Below are positions 8,527 through 18,302 of a stretch of DNA of 64,000 bases, piece by piece; position 1 is the first letter of the stretch, and every line of letters starts with the position of its first letter. Origin of the DNA: Chloroherpetonaceae bacterium (GTDB lineage Bacteria > Bacteroidota > Chlorobiia > Chlorobiales > Thermochlorobacteraceae); contig JANWWA010000003.1 of assembly GCA_025056565.1 (NCBI GenBank), positions 164,263-228,262 on the forward strand. The letters run 5' to 3'. The notes beneath the pieces were generated by a model. The model ran no database searches and had not been told where the DNA came from. It saw nothing but the letters and a program-made list of their open reading frames with translations. Both the position numbers and the translations under genes were made by a program.

Positions 8527-11500
8527 TTAGTTCTTGCGCAGGTCATCCAGTCGGGCGGCAACTAACTTCGAGACCCCCTCTTCTTCCATCGTAACGCCGT
8601 AGAGCGTATTAGCCGCTTCCATCGTACGCTTGTTGTGCGTTACAATGATAAACTGCGTGTCTTTGGAAAACTTCTTGATAAGCCGAACAAAGCGGTCAAT
8701 GTTGGCGTCATCAAGCGGGGCGTCAACTTCGTCAAGGATGCAGAAAGGACTAGGCTTGACAAGGTAAATAGCAAACAGTAGCGCTGTGGCGGTCAATGTT
8801 TTTTCGCCGCCTGAGAGCAGCGTGATAGCTTGTGGACGTTTGCCTTTGGGCTTAGCGATGATTTCAATGTCGCTTTCAAGAGGGTCTTGCGGGTCTTTGA
8901 GTAAAAGATCAGCCTCGTCACCTTCGCTAAAAAGCTCACGGAAAATGGTAATAAAGTTTTGCCGAATGGCTTGAAAAGTTTTGTTAAACAGCTCAATCGC
9001 TGTTTTGTTGATTTCTTCAATTGTATCGCGGAGCTGTTTTTCAGCGTTCAGAAGGTCATCGCGCTGTGAAGTAAGGAACTCTAAGCGCGCCTTTTCTTCT
9101 TGAAATTCCTGCAGCGCTAGCTCATTAATCGGGCCAAGTGACTTGAGCTTTTGCCTAAGCTGCTGCACGCGCTCTTGAGCAGCGGAGATTTGAAAGTCGT
9201 CGTGTTCAGGGAATTCTTTTTGCTCAAGTTCAAGGTCATATTCGGTTTTGATAACAGTGCGGATGTGTTCAGCTTTGACCGTGTTGTGCGAAATCTGCTG
9301 CTGAAATTCCAGAATGAGGTGCGAGACCACTTCACGCTGGCGAGAGAGGTCGCGCAACTTGGCTTCGTGGGCACTGATTTCGCCTTTGAGCGAAGAAAGC
9401 GTGCCTTCAAGCTCAGCAAGTCGGGTTTGCACCGTATCGCGCTGGGCATAGAGCACGCGCAAGTTGGCGTTCATCGTTTCAAGCTCGGCACGCAGGCGGA
9501 AAATTTCATCACGGTTTTGCTCAATTTGCAAGGTGAGTCTTTCCTTTTGCCGCTCCTTAGCAAGCTGTTCTTGCTCAAGATTCTGCAGGGCGGAGCGAGT
9601 TTTCTCGAGGCTAAATTCAGCTTCTTTGAGCCGAAGGCTTTGCTGCTGGAGGGCTGCGTTTTCAGCTTGCACAGCTTGCTCACGCTCCCCAATGAGGCGC
9701 TGCTGGACTTCGAGCGCTGCACTAAGTTCAGAAAGCTGCAGATTCAGTTCAGCTTGTTCGGGCTGGCGCATAGCCAGCGTTTGCTCAAACTTGATTTTCT
9801 CGCTGGCAAGTGTAGCAAGGCGGGCAGCCAGCTCAGCACTTTCAGTTTCAAATGAGCTGCGTTCAAACTCTGCCTGCGAGAGGCGCTTTTCCAGCTCGGT
9901 AATGGAAAGCTCAGTGCGGCGAATCTCTTGTTCCATTTCGGCAAGACGGATGTCGCCGATGGTGCGCTGCAGCGTCGCAATGTATTGCTCCAAGTGCTCA
10001 ATGTGAGCATTCAGTTCATGTTGCTCGCTAAGCAAGCGCTCCATTTCTTCGCGCTTGCCGATGCGCAAGCCTTCGGATTCCTTAATGCTACCGCCACGAA
10101 CAAATCCACGCAGGCTATACCTTTCGCCCGAGCGCGTAACGGCTTCAAGGTGAGGAGCCGTTTGCAAAAGTGCATGAGCGTGGGCAAAGTCATCAGCGAT
10201 AATGATATGCCCAATCAGTGCAGCAAGAAGCGGACGGATTTCAGGGGCGCAGCGCACCACATCCAACAGGCGTAAGGCAGAGGGCGGCAGAGCTGGCTCG
10301 GGTAAAGTGAGCGCAGCAAAGTGTTCCAGCACAGCAAATGTCAGCTTGCCTTTGGCAGAGGCACGCAGCATCTCAATCGCTTGCAGGGCGGAGTCGGCAG
10401 TAGGAGAGACGTAGAAACTTTGTGCTTCGCCTAAGGCAGCCGCTAAGGCAAGTTTGTATTCTTCATCGGTGGAGACAAGGTCGGCAAGACTGCCCAAACC
10501 GAAGCGTTTTTGTGCATCAATATCCAGAAATTTCACGCCCTCAGGTAACCCCTCGTAGCTCTCCAAAAGCGATTGCAGCACGGCGATTCGTCCAGCTGTA
10601 CGGTCGCGCTCGGCGCGAGCTTGTAGCAATTGCTCTTTGTGGCTATCCAGCTCGGCTTGCAGATGGGTGCGGCGCTGTTTGGCTTCCGAAAAGGCAACCG
10701 TAGCAGCCAACAAGGCATCTTGCGCTTGTGCAAGAGCGGCTCGGGTGCTTTGTAGGTAGGTTTCGCGTTCCTGAATTTTTTGTGCTAAGTCCTTTTGGCG
10801 CGCTTCGTATTGCTGGCGCTGTGAGTCAAGGTTTTCAATGCGGCTTTGAATTGACTGAATCTCGAGGGCAAGGGTGCTAGATTTTTTGCTCAGTTCTGCG
10901 GCGCTGGAGCGCGTCTGTTCCAGCAAAAGCCGTTGCTCGCGCAGTTGCTGTTCTGATGCAGCAAATGCACGGCGCTGCGCTGAGAAAGTCTCCTGAGCCT
11001 GTTGCAGCTCCAATTCTTTTAAGCGCAATTCTTCTTGCAGTGCAAGTTGTCGGGCTAATAGCTCGCCAAGCTGAGTTTGCAGAGAAGCTAACTCGGCTTC
11101 AGCACGCTGAATCGTTTCGGCAAGAGATTTTGTGCGCTCTTCGTTGGCAAAAATCTGCTTTTCTGTAGCGGTAATCCGTTCCGTTTGCTGGCTCAGCTCC
11201 TTTTGCACTGCAGCTAATGCTTTTTCAACTTCAAGCAGCGAAACGGCTTTCTGCTGAAGCTCGGCATCTAAAGTGTCGATTTGCGTCGTAAGTGAGAGTT
11301 TTTCTTTCTCGTGTTCGCTAAGTCGCTGCGACAGCGGCACTATAAGGCGATAGAGGCTTGCAAGCTCGCGTTCAGCGATAGCAACTTCTAACTCACGCAG
11401 CTCGGTTTTCAGTTGCCGAAATTGCTCGGCTTTTTTGGCTTGGCGTTCCAGCGAAGAGACTTTCTTTTCAACTTCCAGCACAATGTCCTGCACGCGAGAG

Positions 11501-12063
11501 AGGTCTTGTGAGGTGGTTTCCAGTTTCTTGAAAGTTTGCTTACGACGCTGTTTGTATTTCGTAATGCCCGCTGCTTCCTCAAAGAGCCGGCGCCGTTCTT
11601 CGGCGTTCTCGGAGAGGATTTGCTCAATCATTTTTAGCTCAATGACGGAGTAGGCATCGCTGCCCATGCCAGTATCGGCAAATAAGTCAGTGATGTCTTT
11701 GAGGCGGCAGGGCACTTTATTGAGAAGGTATTCACTTTCCCCGTTACGGTAGAGTCGACGCGTGATGGTAACCTCGCTGTATTCGGTGGGCAAAATGTTG
11801 CGCGTGTTTTCAATCGTGATGGAGACTTCCGACATACCCAACGGCTTGCGTGTCTTAGTGCCGTTGAAGATGACATTTTCCATCTTGTCGGAGCGTAGCA
11901 CGCTGGTCTTTTGCTCACCAAGCACCCAGCGAATCGCATCGACAAGGTTAGTTTTGCCGCAGCCGTTGGGACCGACAATAGCAGTCAGCCCACTGTCGAA
12001 CTTAATTTGAACGCGCTGTGCAAAACTTTTGAAGCCAAAAAGCTCTAAGCGGGAAAGATACAT
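8527..12063 (-). CDS. smc: Chromosome segregation protein SMC
   Basis: 1178 residues, the usual SMC length. The N-terminal ATPase half carries the Walker A GPNGCGKTNLVDAIRWVLGE near residue 32. Two long heptad coiled coils flank a globular hinge at roughly residues 510-670 with conserved glycines (SLRGFVRGGSIKESEG). The C-terminal half has the ABC signature LLSGGEKTLTATALLFAIY and Walker B CILDEVDAPLDDANIDRF. SMC dimers with ScpA/ScpB organise and segregate the chromosome. Its start lies 20 bp after the stop of the GH2-like gene, so the two are probably cotranscribed; scpA and scpB are not nearby. Confidence 0.97.
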   Translation of the reverse strand: MYLSRLELFGFKSFAQRVQIKFDSGLTAIVGPNGCGKTNLVDAIRWVLGEQKTSVLRSDKMENVIFNGTKTRKPLGMSEVSITIENTRNILPTEYSEVTITRRLYRNGESEYLLNKVPCRLKDITDLFADTGMGSDAYSVIELKMIEQILSENAEERRRLFEEAAGITKYKQRRKQTFKKLETTSQDLSRVQDIVLEVEKKVSSLERQAKKAEQFRQLKTELRELEVAIAERELASLYRLIVPLSQRLSEHEKEKLSLTTQIDTLDAELQQKAVSLLEVEKALAAVQKELSQQTERITATEKQIFANEERTKSLAETIQRAEAELASLQTQLGELLARQLALQEELRLKELELQQAQETFSAQRRAFAASEQQLREQRLLLEQTRSSAAELSKKSSTLALEIQSIQSRIENLDSQRQQYEARQKDLAQKIQERETYLQSTRAALAQAQDALLAATVAFSEAKQRRTHLQAELDSHKEQLLQARAERDRTAGRIAVLQSLLESYEGLPEGVKFLDIDAQKRFGLGSLADLVSTDEEYKLALAAALGEAQSFYVSPTADSALQAIEMLRASAKGKLTFAVLEHFAALTLPEPALPPSALRLLDVVRCAPEIRPLLAALIGHIIIADDFAHAHALLQTAPHLEAVTRSGERYSLRGFVRGGSIKESEGLRIGKREEMERLLSEQHELNAHIEHLEQYIATLQRTIGDIRLAEMEQEIRRTELSITELEKRLSQAEFERSSFETESAELAARLATLASEKIKFEQTLAMRQPEQAELNLQLSELSAALEVQQRLIGEREQAVQAENAALQQQSLRLKEAEFSLEKTRSALQNLEQEQLAKERQKERLTLQIEQNRDEIFRLRAELETMNANLRVLYAQRDTVQTRLAELEGTLSSLKGEISAHEAKLRDLSRQREVVSHLILEFQQQISHNTVKAEHIRTVIKTEYDLELEQKEFPEHDDFQISAAQERVQQLRQKLKSLGPINELALQEFQEEKARLEFLTSQRDDLLNAEKQLRDTIEEINKTAIELFNKTFQAIRQNFITIFRELFSEGDEADLLLKDPQDPLESDIEIIAKPKGKRPQAITLLSGGEKTLTATALLFAIYLVKPSPFCILDEVDAPLDDANIDRFVRLIKKFSKDTQFIIVTHNKRTMEAANTLYGVTMEEEGVSKLVAARLDDLRKN

Positions 12064-12082
12064 TTCAGCGTGTTTGGAAAGT

Positions 12083-14737
12083 TTAATATGGTTGAATAGG
12101 TAAGTTTTTCAGCCCGTACTGATACTGTAAATACGCAAAAGTGTGATTGGAACTCTCTGTCCAATACACCAATGCCCCGAGGCTCAGCACGATAAACAAA
12201 ATTCCAACCAGAGATACGCCGAAGCGATTTAGCTCGGCGACCACCGACACACCACGAAGAAGTCGCCCAACAGAAATCAAGAAAAGAAACAGCGAAAGCA
12301 AGAGCATGACATAGTTAAACTCTCGATTCTCCAAGCGTTCAATGAACGCAGCGGCAAAAATCAGCACAACCCACTGCGCCCACGACCAGATGCAGACATT
12401 AAGAAGTTGCAAATAAGTGGGGCAGTGTCGGTGCCGAAGTGTGATAAAGAGTCGCACAAGAAGCGGCAAAAGCAAGATGAGCACAAAGAAAGCGACACTG
12501 AATGCAAGCAGAGCAAGATGTGGGTTAATGATGAGCACATTGAGCCACTCTTTGAAACGAGAAGCGCCAAAAAAATGCGAAAGCCAAAAGTCCAATCCCT
12601 CGCTGTATCGCAAGCTGTAAAGAAAAGCGGCTAAAAGTGAGGCCCATATCAGTGAAAGAAGGGTGAGCATGAGCAACGGGTCGAAGGCAGCATAAAGCCG
12701 CTGGTCACGGATGTCCATAAAGAGATTGACAGGGCGAACCAGCGCACGCTGCAAGGTCTCTTGAAACCGCTTGTTGCCATTGAGCACATAGACGAAAAAC
12801 GCAGTCAAAAATACGCTCACCAAAATTAAGACAGGCGAGAAATCCGTCTGGGGATTGCCAACAGGAGGGTTGAATGCGCGCTCGCCTAAGTAAAGCGTTG
12901 TGAGCATCTGAAAGCTGGATTTTTTTTCGCGCTGAAGGGTGCAAAGCCCAAATGTGGCTAAGTCTTTGTCGCGCTCGCTGGCTTGCAAAATGGGCGCAAT
13001 TGCAAGGTGATAATCATAGAGCGTATGAACGAATCCGCCGCACACAGCGCTACGGCGTGTGTGTTCATCTTCTAACCAACGAAATCGGTCCAAAAGAAAC
13101 TTAGCTTGATGTTCTAAGGAGCGCGGGTCGCTGTAGCCGTTGTGGTTATCAGGCTGTGCTAAAACGCCATAGCTGAGCAGCAAGACCGGTTTTTCGGCAC
13201 TTGCAAGACTTTTTGCTGTCTCACCCAGTTGCTTGAAGTGCTCGAAGGAAGTGCCATAGTCAGTAAAGGCGATAAAGTCAATGTGTTGCCAAACCGTGTG
13301 GCTGAGCAGCGTCTTGGGTGCAAAATACACAAGGCTACCTGTAGCGGCTTTCACCAAATTGGTGAGCGTTTGAACATATTGCTCGGTGCGAGCGTCACGA
13401 AGGTCTAATCCCTCGCCCAAGCCGTAGCCAATCACCGATGGGTGAAATTGTGTGAGCGACAAGGTTTCTTGCAAAGCCAGTTCTGCTTGCTGAAAAAAGG
13501 ACGACTGCGTAAGGAGCGGAGTGGGCAGGTTGCGCACAGGCAGCTCAAGAAAAACTAACAGACCAAGACTGTCGCAAAGCTCAAAAGTAAGGGGGTGAGG
13601 AATATCGGTAAAGCGAATTGCATTTGCCCCTGTGCTGCGAGCCAATAGTAAATCACGCAAAATATCTTGCTCAGACATCACAGAGGCAGCTTGTGGGAGT
13701 TCTTCGGCAAGATGAATGCCTTTCAGAAAAATCGGTTTGTGATTGAGCGTCAGAGCGCCAGCGCGATTTTGCACAGTCCGAAAGCCAAGTCGATACTCGA
13801 GGTCATCGAGCGTGTCGCCAGCGGCTGTGCGCAGCACCAGTTTCAGGCGATATCGCACGGGCGCATTGGGCTGCCAGAGTGCCGCACCTAGCACTTGCAA
13901 AGTGGTTTCATATCGATGAACACGGTTGCTTTCAGCTTCAAACTGCCCAAGTTCAGTAGAAGGGGTAACAGGTAATGTATCCAGAAACAGTTGTGCCGTT
14001 GCCCTAAGAGTCGTTCTGCCAAGCGAATCGGGAGTCAGCTGAAACCCACGCAAATTGAACTGCTTAATGCTGACGGCAAGCGACACATGGACAACCACCT
14101 GTGTGTCGACTGGCTCTGTGCGGCGCAGCGTAAGGTTCGGTGAAAGAAGCGTATCGCGCACAGCATAGCGCACGGCCACTTCGCTAAATCGAATCGGTGC
14201 AGAGCGCACCAAATAAAGATTGCGAAAAAGCCCTGCATAAACCTTTTTGTCAAAGGCTTGTGAGCGGAGCGGAAAGCTAGTGCGCATATTCAGACGACTG
14301 TCGCAAACAATAGAGAGTTTGTTCTCGCCATCAGGGCGTAACATTTCGGCAGGAATATCCATCTTGAACGGGGAGTGCCCGACATGCGTGCCAACAAACT
14401 GGTCGTTAAAGAAAATCTCGCACCGATTGCCCATTCCTTCACTCACCAGCGTCAGCAAACTTGACCCGAAATGCTTAGGAAGCAAAAAGGTCTTCTCGTA
14501 GGTTACCTTGCCTGCAAACTCGAATGCCGAGGGCACACCAACTTCACTGGTCGTGCCATCTGGCAGTCTCACCGTCCATTTGCCTGCTAAGGGAAGAATT
14601 TCACGCGTCTTGGACGCTGGATATGCGCAGCGTGCCGTAGGAAGAGTCGCTGCATTCTCAAAAAAAGTATAGACTTGTGCGAAAAGAAGACATGGAAAAA
14701 GAACGCTAAGAGACAAAAAGAGTTGAAGCGCTCTCAC
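12083..14737 (-). CDS. Glycoside hydrolase family 2-like protein fused to a multi-pass membrane domain, probably inactive
   Basis: 884 residues. A signal peptide is followed by a GH2 sugar-binding beta domain (residues ~50-170; KTFLLPKHFGSS, FFNDQFVGTHVGHSPFKMDI), an immunoglobulin-like part, and a TIM-barrel region starting at LTLNHKPIFLKGIHL. From about residue 625 to the end there are six predicted membrane helices. GH2 enzymes place the acid/base Glu in HPS..(x)..GNE; here the segment (about 432-445) reads HPSVIGYGLGEG, with Gly at the Glu position. The nucleophile region KPI..SEYG is KPVLLLSYGV (about 516-525), with Ser in place of Glu. Both catalytic residues thus seem lost, so a carbohydrate-sensing, binding or structural role is more likely. 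Operon with smc. I know no named homologue. Confidence 0.72.
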   Translation of the reverse strand: MRALQLFLSLSVLFPCLLFAQVYTFFENAATLPTARCAYPASKTREILPLAGKWTVRLPDGTTSEVGVPSAFEFAGKVTYEKTFLLPKHFGSSLLTLVSEGMGNRCEIFFNDQFVGTHVGHSPFKMDIPAEMLRPDGENKLSIVCDSRLNMRTSFPLRSQAFDKKVYAGLFRNLYLVRSAPIRFSEVAVRYAVRDTLLSPNLTLRRTEPVDTQVVVHVSLAVSIKQFNLRGFQLTPDSLGRTTLRATAQLFLDTLPVTPSTELGQFEAESNRVHRYETTLQVLGAALWQPNAPVRYRLKLVLRTAAGDTLDDLEYRLGFRTVQNRAGALTLNHKPIFLKGIHLAEELPQAASVMSEQDILRDLLLARSTGANAIRFTDIPHPLTFELCDSLGLLVFLELPVRNLPTPLLTQSSFFQQAELALQETLSLTQFHPSVIGYGLGEGLDLRDARTEQYVQTLTNLVKAATGSLVYFAPKTLLSHTVWQHIDFIAFTDYGTSFEHFKQLGETAKSLASAEKPVLLLSYGVLAQPDNHNGYSDPRSLEHQAKFLLDRFRWLEDEHTRRSAVCGGFVHTLYDYHLAIAPILQASERDKDLATFGLCTLQREKKSSFQMLTTLYLGERAFNPPVGNPQTDFSPVLILVSVFLTAFFVYVLNGNKRFQETLQRALVRPVNLFMDIRDQRLYAAFDPLLMLTLLSLIWASLLAAFLYSLRYSEGLDFWLSHFFGASRFKEWLNVLIINPHLALLAFSVAFFVLILLLPLLVRLFITLRHRHCPTYLQLLNVCIWSWAQWVVLIFAAAFIERLENREFNYVMLLLSLFLFLISVGRLLRGVSVVAELNRFGVSLVGILFIVLSLGALVYWTESSNHTFAYLQYQYGLKNLPIQPY

Positions 14738-14854
14738 GACAAAATGAGTTTTTTGGATTCAAGTGAAAAGCCATTGCAGCATTGTCAGAACCCGAAGCCA
14801 TATCGGAGCAAGCGTGTTGAACCACCTGCACCATCGGAGCTGCGCTGAGCGTGC

Positions 14855-14862
14855 AAATATAG
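14855..14862 (-). promoter_or_regulatory. Promoter-like -7 box TATATTTG
   Basis: TAnnTTTG in the minus direction, 117 bp before the start of the GH2-like gene; the likely promoter of the GH2-like/smc unit. It lies just upstream of comM's 3' end, so the unit is separate from comM. Confidence 0.38.
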
Positions 14863-14868
14863 GGCGTC

Positions 14869-16422
14869 TTAGGCATTCCAGAATTCTCTGTCAAGGCTGC
14901 GATACTGAATAGCTTGAATGAGGTGTTTCATTTCAATGCGCTCTGAATTATGAAGGTCGGCAATCGTGCGGCTCACTTTTAGAATGCGGTCAAGTGCGCG
15001 GGCAGAAAGGCTAAGGCGCTTCATACTTTCCAGTAAGCGCGCTTCACTGGCTGCGTCTAAGCGGCAAAATTCTTTGATAAGCTTTGTGTGCATCTGTGCA
15101 TTGCAAAAAATCGATTGCGCGCGGTATGGCTTAAAGCGGTGCTGCTGAATCTCACGGGCGCGCATCACACGCTCACGAATCACCTCAGAGCGCTCTGCAG
15201 GGCGCTTAGAGAGCAACTCTGAATGCTCTACTTTCGGCACATCAATGTGAATATCAATGCGGTCTAAGAGCGGACCAGAGATGCGCGAAAGGTAACGCTG
15301 AATTTGCTGTGGCGTGGCGGTTAGATTGCCGTGTTCATCTCGCAGGGCGCCAGCAGGACTGGGGTTCATTGCAGCAACCAGCATAAAGCTAGCAGGGTAT
15401 CTGACTGAAATCGCGGCGCGTGAGACGGTTACCTCACGGTCTTCAAGCGGCTGGCGCAAAACTTCCAGCGTTGTGCGTGCAAATTCAGGTAACTCGTCCA
15501 GAAAGAGCACCCCGTTATGCGCTAAACTGACTTCACCGGGCTTTGCCGCCGTGCCACCACCGATAAGCGCTACGCTGCTGGTCGTGTGGTGCGGGCTACG
15601 AAACGGGCGCGTTGTGATAAGTCCAACGCCAGCAGGCAATAGCCCCGCAACAGAATAAATCTTCGTGGTCTCCAGAGCTTCTTCAAAAAGCATTGGCGGC
15701 AAAATGCTGGGTAGGGCTTTGGCAAGCATCGTTTTACCGCTACCGGGCGGACCCATCATGAGAATGTTATGACCACCAGCCGCAGCAATTTCCATTGCAA
15801 GTTTGGCGTCTTGCTGTCCCTTGATATCAGCAAAGTCAACGGAATACGCAGGGGGCGTGGCAAACACATCTTGAAGCGAAACACGTGCAGGTTGAGCACT
15901 CTCAGGCTCATTCAGGATTTTGACTGCGTCCGCAAGCGAGTGAATACCGAAGACTTTTGTGCAGGATTCACCTGTAGCAATGGCTGCCTCAGACACGTTC
16001 TCGCGAGGTAGGAGCATCATGGAAAACTTTTCTTGCGCAGCCATCACCGCAATCGGTAGTGCGCCCGTAATGCGTCGCAGCATACCATCTAAGGCAAGCT
16101 CGCCCAGAATGAGCACGCCTTTTAGGCGCTCTGGTGCGACTACACCCATACAGGCCAAAATGCCAATCGCAATCGGAAGATCGAAGGCAGTGCCCTCCTT
16201 GCGCACATCTGCTGGGGCAAGATTGACCGTGATTTTCTTCGGCGGCACGGCATACCCAGAGTTTTTGAGCGCCGTGAGCACGCGCTCACGGCTTTCCTTG
16301 ATTGCGCTGTCAGGCAATCCAACGACGCTGAACGCAGGTAAGCCGTTATCCAAATTCGTCTCGACCTCAATGCGTAAGGCGTCCACACCGATAACGGCGG
16401 CTGAACAAAGCTGTGAGAGCAT
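14869..16422 (-). CDS. comM: YifB/ComM-family Mg-chelatase-like AAA+ ATPase
   Basis: 517 residues. The N-terminal ChlI-like domain (IEVETNLDNGLPAFSVVGLPDSAIKES shortened here: GLPAFSVVGLPD) with the RKEGTAFDLPIAIG segment is followed by the AAA+ core: Walker A GPPGSGKTMLAK, then GGGTAAKPGEVSLAHNGVLF, Walker B LFLDELPEF and the C-terminal helical part LSARALDRILKVSRTIADL. ComM is a hexameric helicase that extends heteroduplex during natural transformation in Vibrio; in most bacteria it is simply the conserved YifB. I start at the ATG at 16422 because a TATCTTTG promoter box (16456-16463) lies inside the longer reading that begins at 16515. Despite the Mg-chelatase name it is not bchI. Confidence 0.9.
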   Translation of the reverse strand: MLSQLCSAAVIGVDALRIEVETNLDNGLPAFSVVGLPDSAIKESRERVLTALKNSGYAVPPKKITVNLAPADVRKEGTAFDLPIAIGILACMGVVAPERLKGVLILGELALDGMLRRITGALPIAVMAAQEKFSMMLLPRENVSEAAIATGESCTKVFGIHSLADAVKILNEPESAQPARVSLQDVFATPPAYSVDFADIKGQQDAKLAMEIAAAGGHNILMMGPPGSGKTMLAKALPSILPPMLFEEALETTKIYSVAGLLPAGVGLITTRPFRSPHHTTSSVALIGGGTAAKPGEVSLAHNGVLFLDELPEFARTTLEVLRQPLEDREVTVSRAAISVRYPASFMLVAAMNPSPAGALRDEHGNLTATPQQIQRYLSRISGPLLDRIDIHIDVPKVEHSELLSKRPAERSEVIRERVMRAREIQQHRFKPYRAQSIFCNAQMHTKLIKEFCRLDAASEARLLESMKRLSLSARALDRILKVSRTIADLHNSERIEMKHLIQAIQYRSLDREFWNA

Positions 16423-16455
16423 ACCCTTTGGTGGCAAACGTTGGTCTAAACAAAT

Positions 16456-16463
16456 CAAAGATA
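16456..16463 (-). promoter_or_regulatory. Promoter-like -7 box TATCTTTG for comM
   Basis: Exact TAnnTTTG match, 33 bp upstream of the chosen comM start and within the longer alternative ORF, which argues for the shorter protein. Confidence 0.45.
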
Positions 16464-16551
16464 CGCACAGGCTGGAAACTTTTGCTGGGTCAGTGTCAAT
16501 CGCAATGAGCACCACCTGACCCTCTTAGCTTGAAAGGAAGCAGCTCGGCGG

Positions 16552-18207
16552 TCAAGTTTGAATCACGCCGACCTTGAATTCTGGTATGTATGGATTTTCA
16601 TTGACAAGCTCGAGACAATATGCCACTACTGAGCGCGTCTCTCTGGGGTCAATGATGCCGTCAACCCAAAGTCGAGCAGCGGCGTAGAGCGGATTCATCT
16701 GCGCTTCGTAGCGGTCGGAGATTTCTTTGAGGAAAGCCGCTTTTTCTTCTGGGCTAATTGTGCGACCTTCTTTTTCCAGCTGACTAAGTTTGATGGAAAG
16801 CAAGGTCTCAGAGGCTTGTTTGCCGCCCATCACCGCAATCTGTGCAGTGTGCCATGCAAAAATAAAGCGTGGGTCGTAGGATTTGCCGCACATTGCATAG
16901 TTGCCAGCGCCGAAACTGTTGCCCATAATGATGGTGATTTTGGGCACCACAGAGTTGGAAACCGCATTGACCATTTTCGCACCGTCTTTGATAATACCTC
17001 CGTGCTCAGCGCGGCTGCCCACCATAAAGCCCGTTACATCTTGCAAGAAAAGCAGCGGAATTTTGCGCTGGTTGCAGTTCATAATGAAGCGTGCGGCTTT
17101 GTCGGCGCTATCCGAGTAAATCACACCGCCAACTTGGATTTCGCCTTTGGCATTTTTTACAAGCAAGCGCTGGTTGGCAACAATGCCCACTGCCCAGCCA
17201 TCAATGCGAGCGTAGCCGCAGATAATGGTTTTGCCGTAGTTTTCTTTGTATGGCACAAAAGAGTCCGCATCGACAATGCGCTCAATGATGGGCATAACAT
17301 CGTAAGGTTTAGCGCGGTCTTCAGGAATCAAGCCCAAAATTTCCGAAGAGGGGTATTTGGGGGGTCTAGGTTCAATGCGGTTAAAGCCGGCTTTAGGGCG
17401 CTCCCCAAATTGCGAAACCAGCTCACGAATTCGAGCAAGGCAGGCTTCATCGTTAGGCATTTTGTGGTCAATGTTGCCTGAAATGAAAGTCTGTGTGGTA
17501 GCGCCGCCTAAGGTTTCATTATCAATAACTTCACCAATAGCAGCTTTGACAAGGTGCGAGCCAGCCAGAAAGACGCTGCCCGTGCCTTCTACAATAAGCG
17601 ATTCATCGCACATCAAGGGCAAATAAGCACCTCCCGCAACGCAAGGTCCCATCACTGCAGCAATTTGCGGAATACCCATTGCGCTCATGATTGCATTGTT
17701 ACGGAACTGCCGACCGAAATGCTCTTTGTCAGGAAAAACTTCATCTTGCATTGGCAGATAAACGCCAGCAGAATCAACAAGGTAGATGACAGGCAAGTGA
17801 TTTTCCATTGCAATCTCTTGGGCGCGAAGGTTTTTCTTAGCAGTCATTGGGAACCAAGCGCCAGCTTTGACAGTGGCATCGTTAGCCACAATGACGCAAT
17901 TGCGCCCGTGAATTTTGCCAATACCAACCACTACGCCCGCAGATGGACAGCCGCCTTCCGCTTCATACATCTCATATGCGGCAAAGAGTCCGATTTCTAA
18001 GAATGGTGAGCCTTTATCCAGAAGGAGCGCAATGCGCTCGCGTGCAGGGAGCTTGCCTTTGGCACGATGCTTTTCCATTGCAGACTTACCGCCACCCTGC
18101 TTGATTTTCTCGGCAATGGCGCTGATACGCTGCCACTTGGTTTTGAGAAGGTCTTCGCGCACATAGAATTCAGGGGGGTGCTCTAAAGTAAATTGTGACT
18201 GAGTCAT
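16552..18207 (-). CDS. Acyl-CoA carboxylase carboxyltransferase subunit (methylcrotonyl/propionyl-CoA type)
   Basis: 551 residues with the two crotonase-like carboxyltransferase halves. The N-terminal half has KLPARERIALLLDKGSPFLE, VIVANDATVKAGAW, PVIYLVDSAGVYLPMQDEVF and the oxyanion-forming GPCVAGGAYLPLMCDE. The C-terminal half has FLQDVTGFMVGSRAEHGGI and GNSFGAGNYAMCGK. The pattern DxxFPDKEHFGRQF, and the length, fit the methylcrotonyl-CoA carboxylase beta type best; propionyl-CoA carboxylase beta is the alternative, and a methylmalonyl-CoA mutase lies elsewhere in the window. It needs a biotin carboxylase/BCCP partner, which is not adjacent. Start at the ATG at 18207, 25 bp after a TATCTTTG box with a TTTG 20 bp further up. 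Confidence 0.9.
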   Translation of the reverse strand: MTQSQFTLEHPPEFYVREDLLKTKWQRISAIAEKIKQGGGKSAMEKHRAKGKLPARERIALLLDKGSPFLEIGLFAAYEMYEAEGGCPSAGVVVGIGKIHGRNCVIVANDATVKAGAWFPMTAKKNLRAQEIAMENHLPVIYLVDSAGVYLPMQDEVFPDKEHFGRQFRNNAIMSAMGIPQIAAVMGPCVAGGAYLPLMCDESLIVEGTGSVFLAGSHLVKAAIGEVIDNETLGGATTQTFISGNIDHKMPNDEACLARIRELVSQFGERPKAGFNRIEPRPPKYPSSEILGLIPEDRAKPYDVMPIIERIVDADSFVPYKENYGKTIICGYARIDGWAVGIVANQRLLVKNAKGEIQVGGVIYSDSADKAARFIMNCNQRKIPLLFLQDVTGFMVGSRAEHGGIIKDGAKMVNAVSNSVVPKITIIMGNSFGAGNYAMCGKSYDPRFIFAWHTAQIAVMGGKQASETLLSIKLSQLEKEGRTISPEEKAAFLKEISDRYEAQMNPLYAAARLWVDGIIDPRETRSVVAYCLELVNENPYIPEFKVGVIQT

Positions 18208-18232
18208 AGCTGAAATGCTGGTTTGAAGTGCG

Positions 18233-18264
18233 CAAAGATACGTGGAGAGGGAAGTTGCGCCAAA
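18233..18264 (-). promoter_or_regulatory. Promoter with -33 TTTG and -7 TATCTTTG
   Basis: TTTG (complement of 18261-18264), a 20-bp spacer, then TATCTTTG (18233-18240), close to the Bacteroidota consensus TTTG-N19-21-TAnnTTTG. It lies 25 bp upstream of the acyl-CoA carboxyltransferase start and is the best-formed promoter in the window. Confidence 0.6.
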
Positions 18265-18302
18265 TACTACAACGCAGCCAGAAGACGGCACAAGAACACG
18301 CT

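Noticed and set aside
9151-9855. 234-codon plus-strand ORF inside smc
   Set aside because: Shadow of the coiled-coil coding sequence (Leu/Phe/Lys-rich), no conserved motif.
14869-16422. Reading this gene as a magnesium-chelatase subunit for bacteriochlorophyll synthesis (bchI)
   Set aside because: Its N-terminal YifB domain, length and end match ComM/YifB; BchI lacks that N-terminal domain.
16816-17481. 221-codon plus-strand ORF inside the acyl-CoA carboxyltransferase gene
   Set aside because: Antisense frame of a conserved enzyme; His/Asn-rich without any domain.
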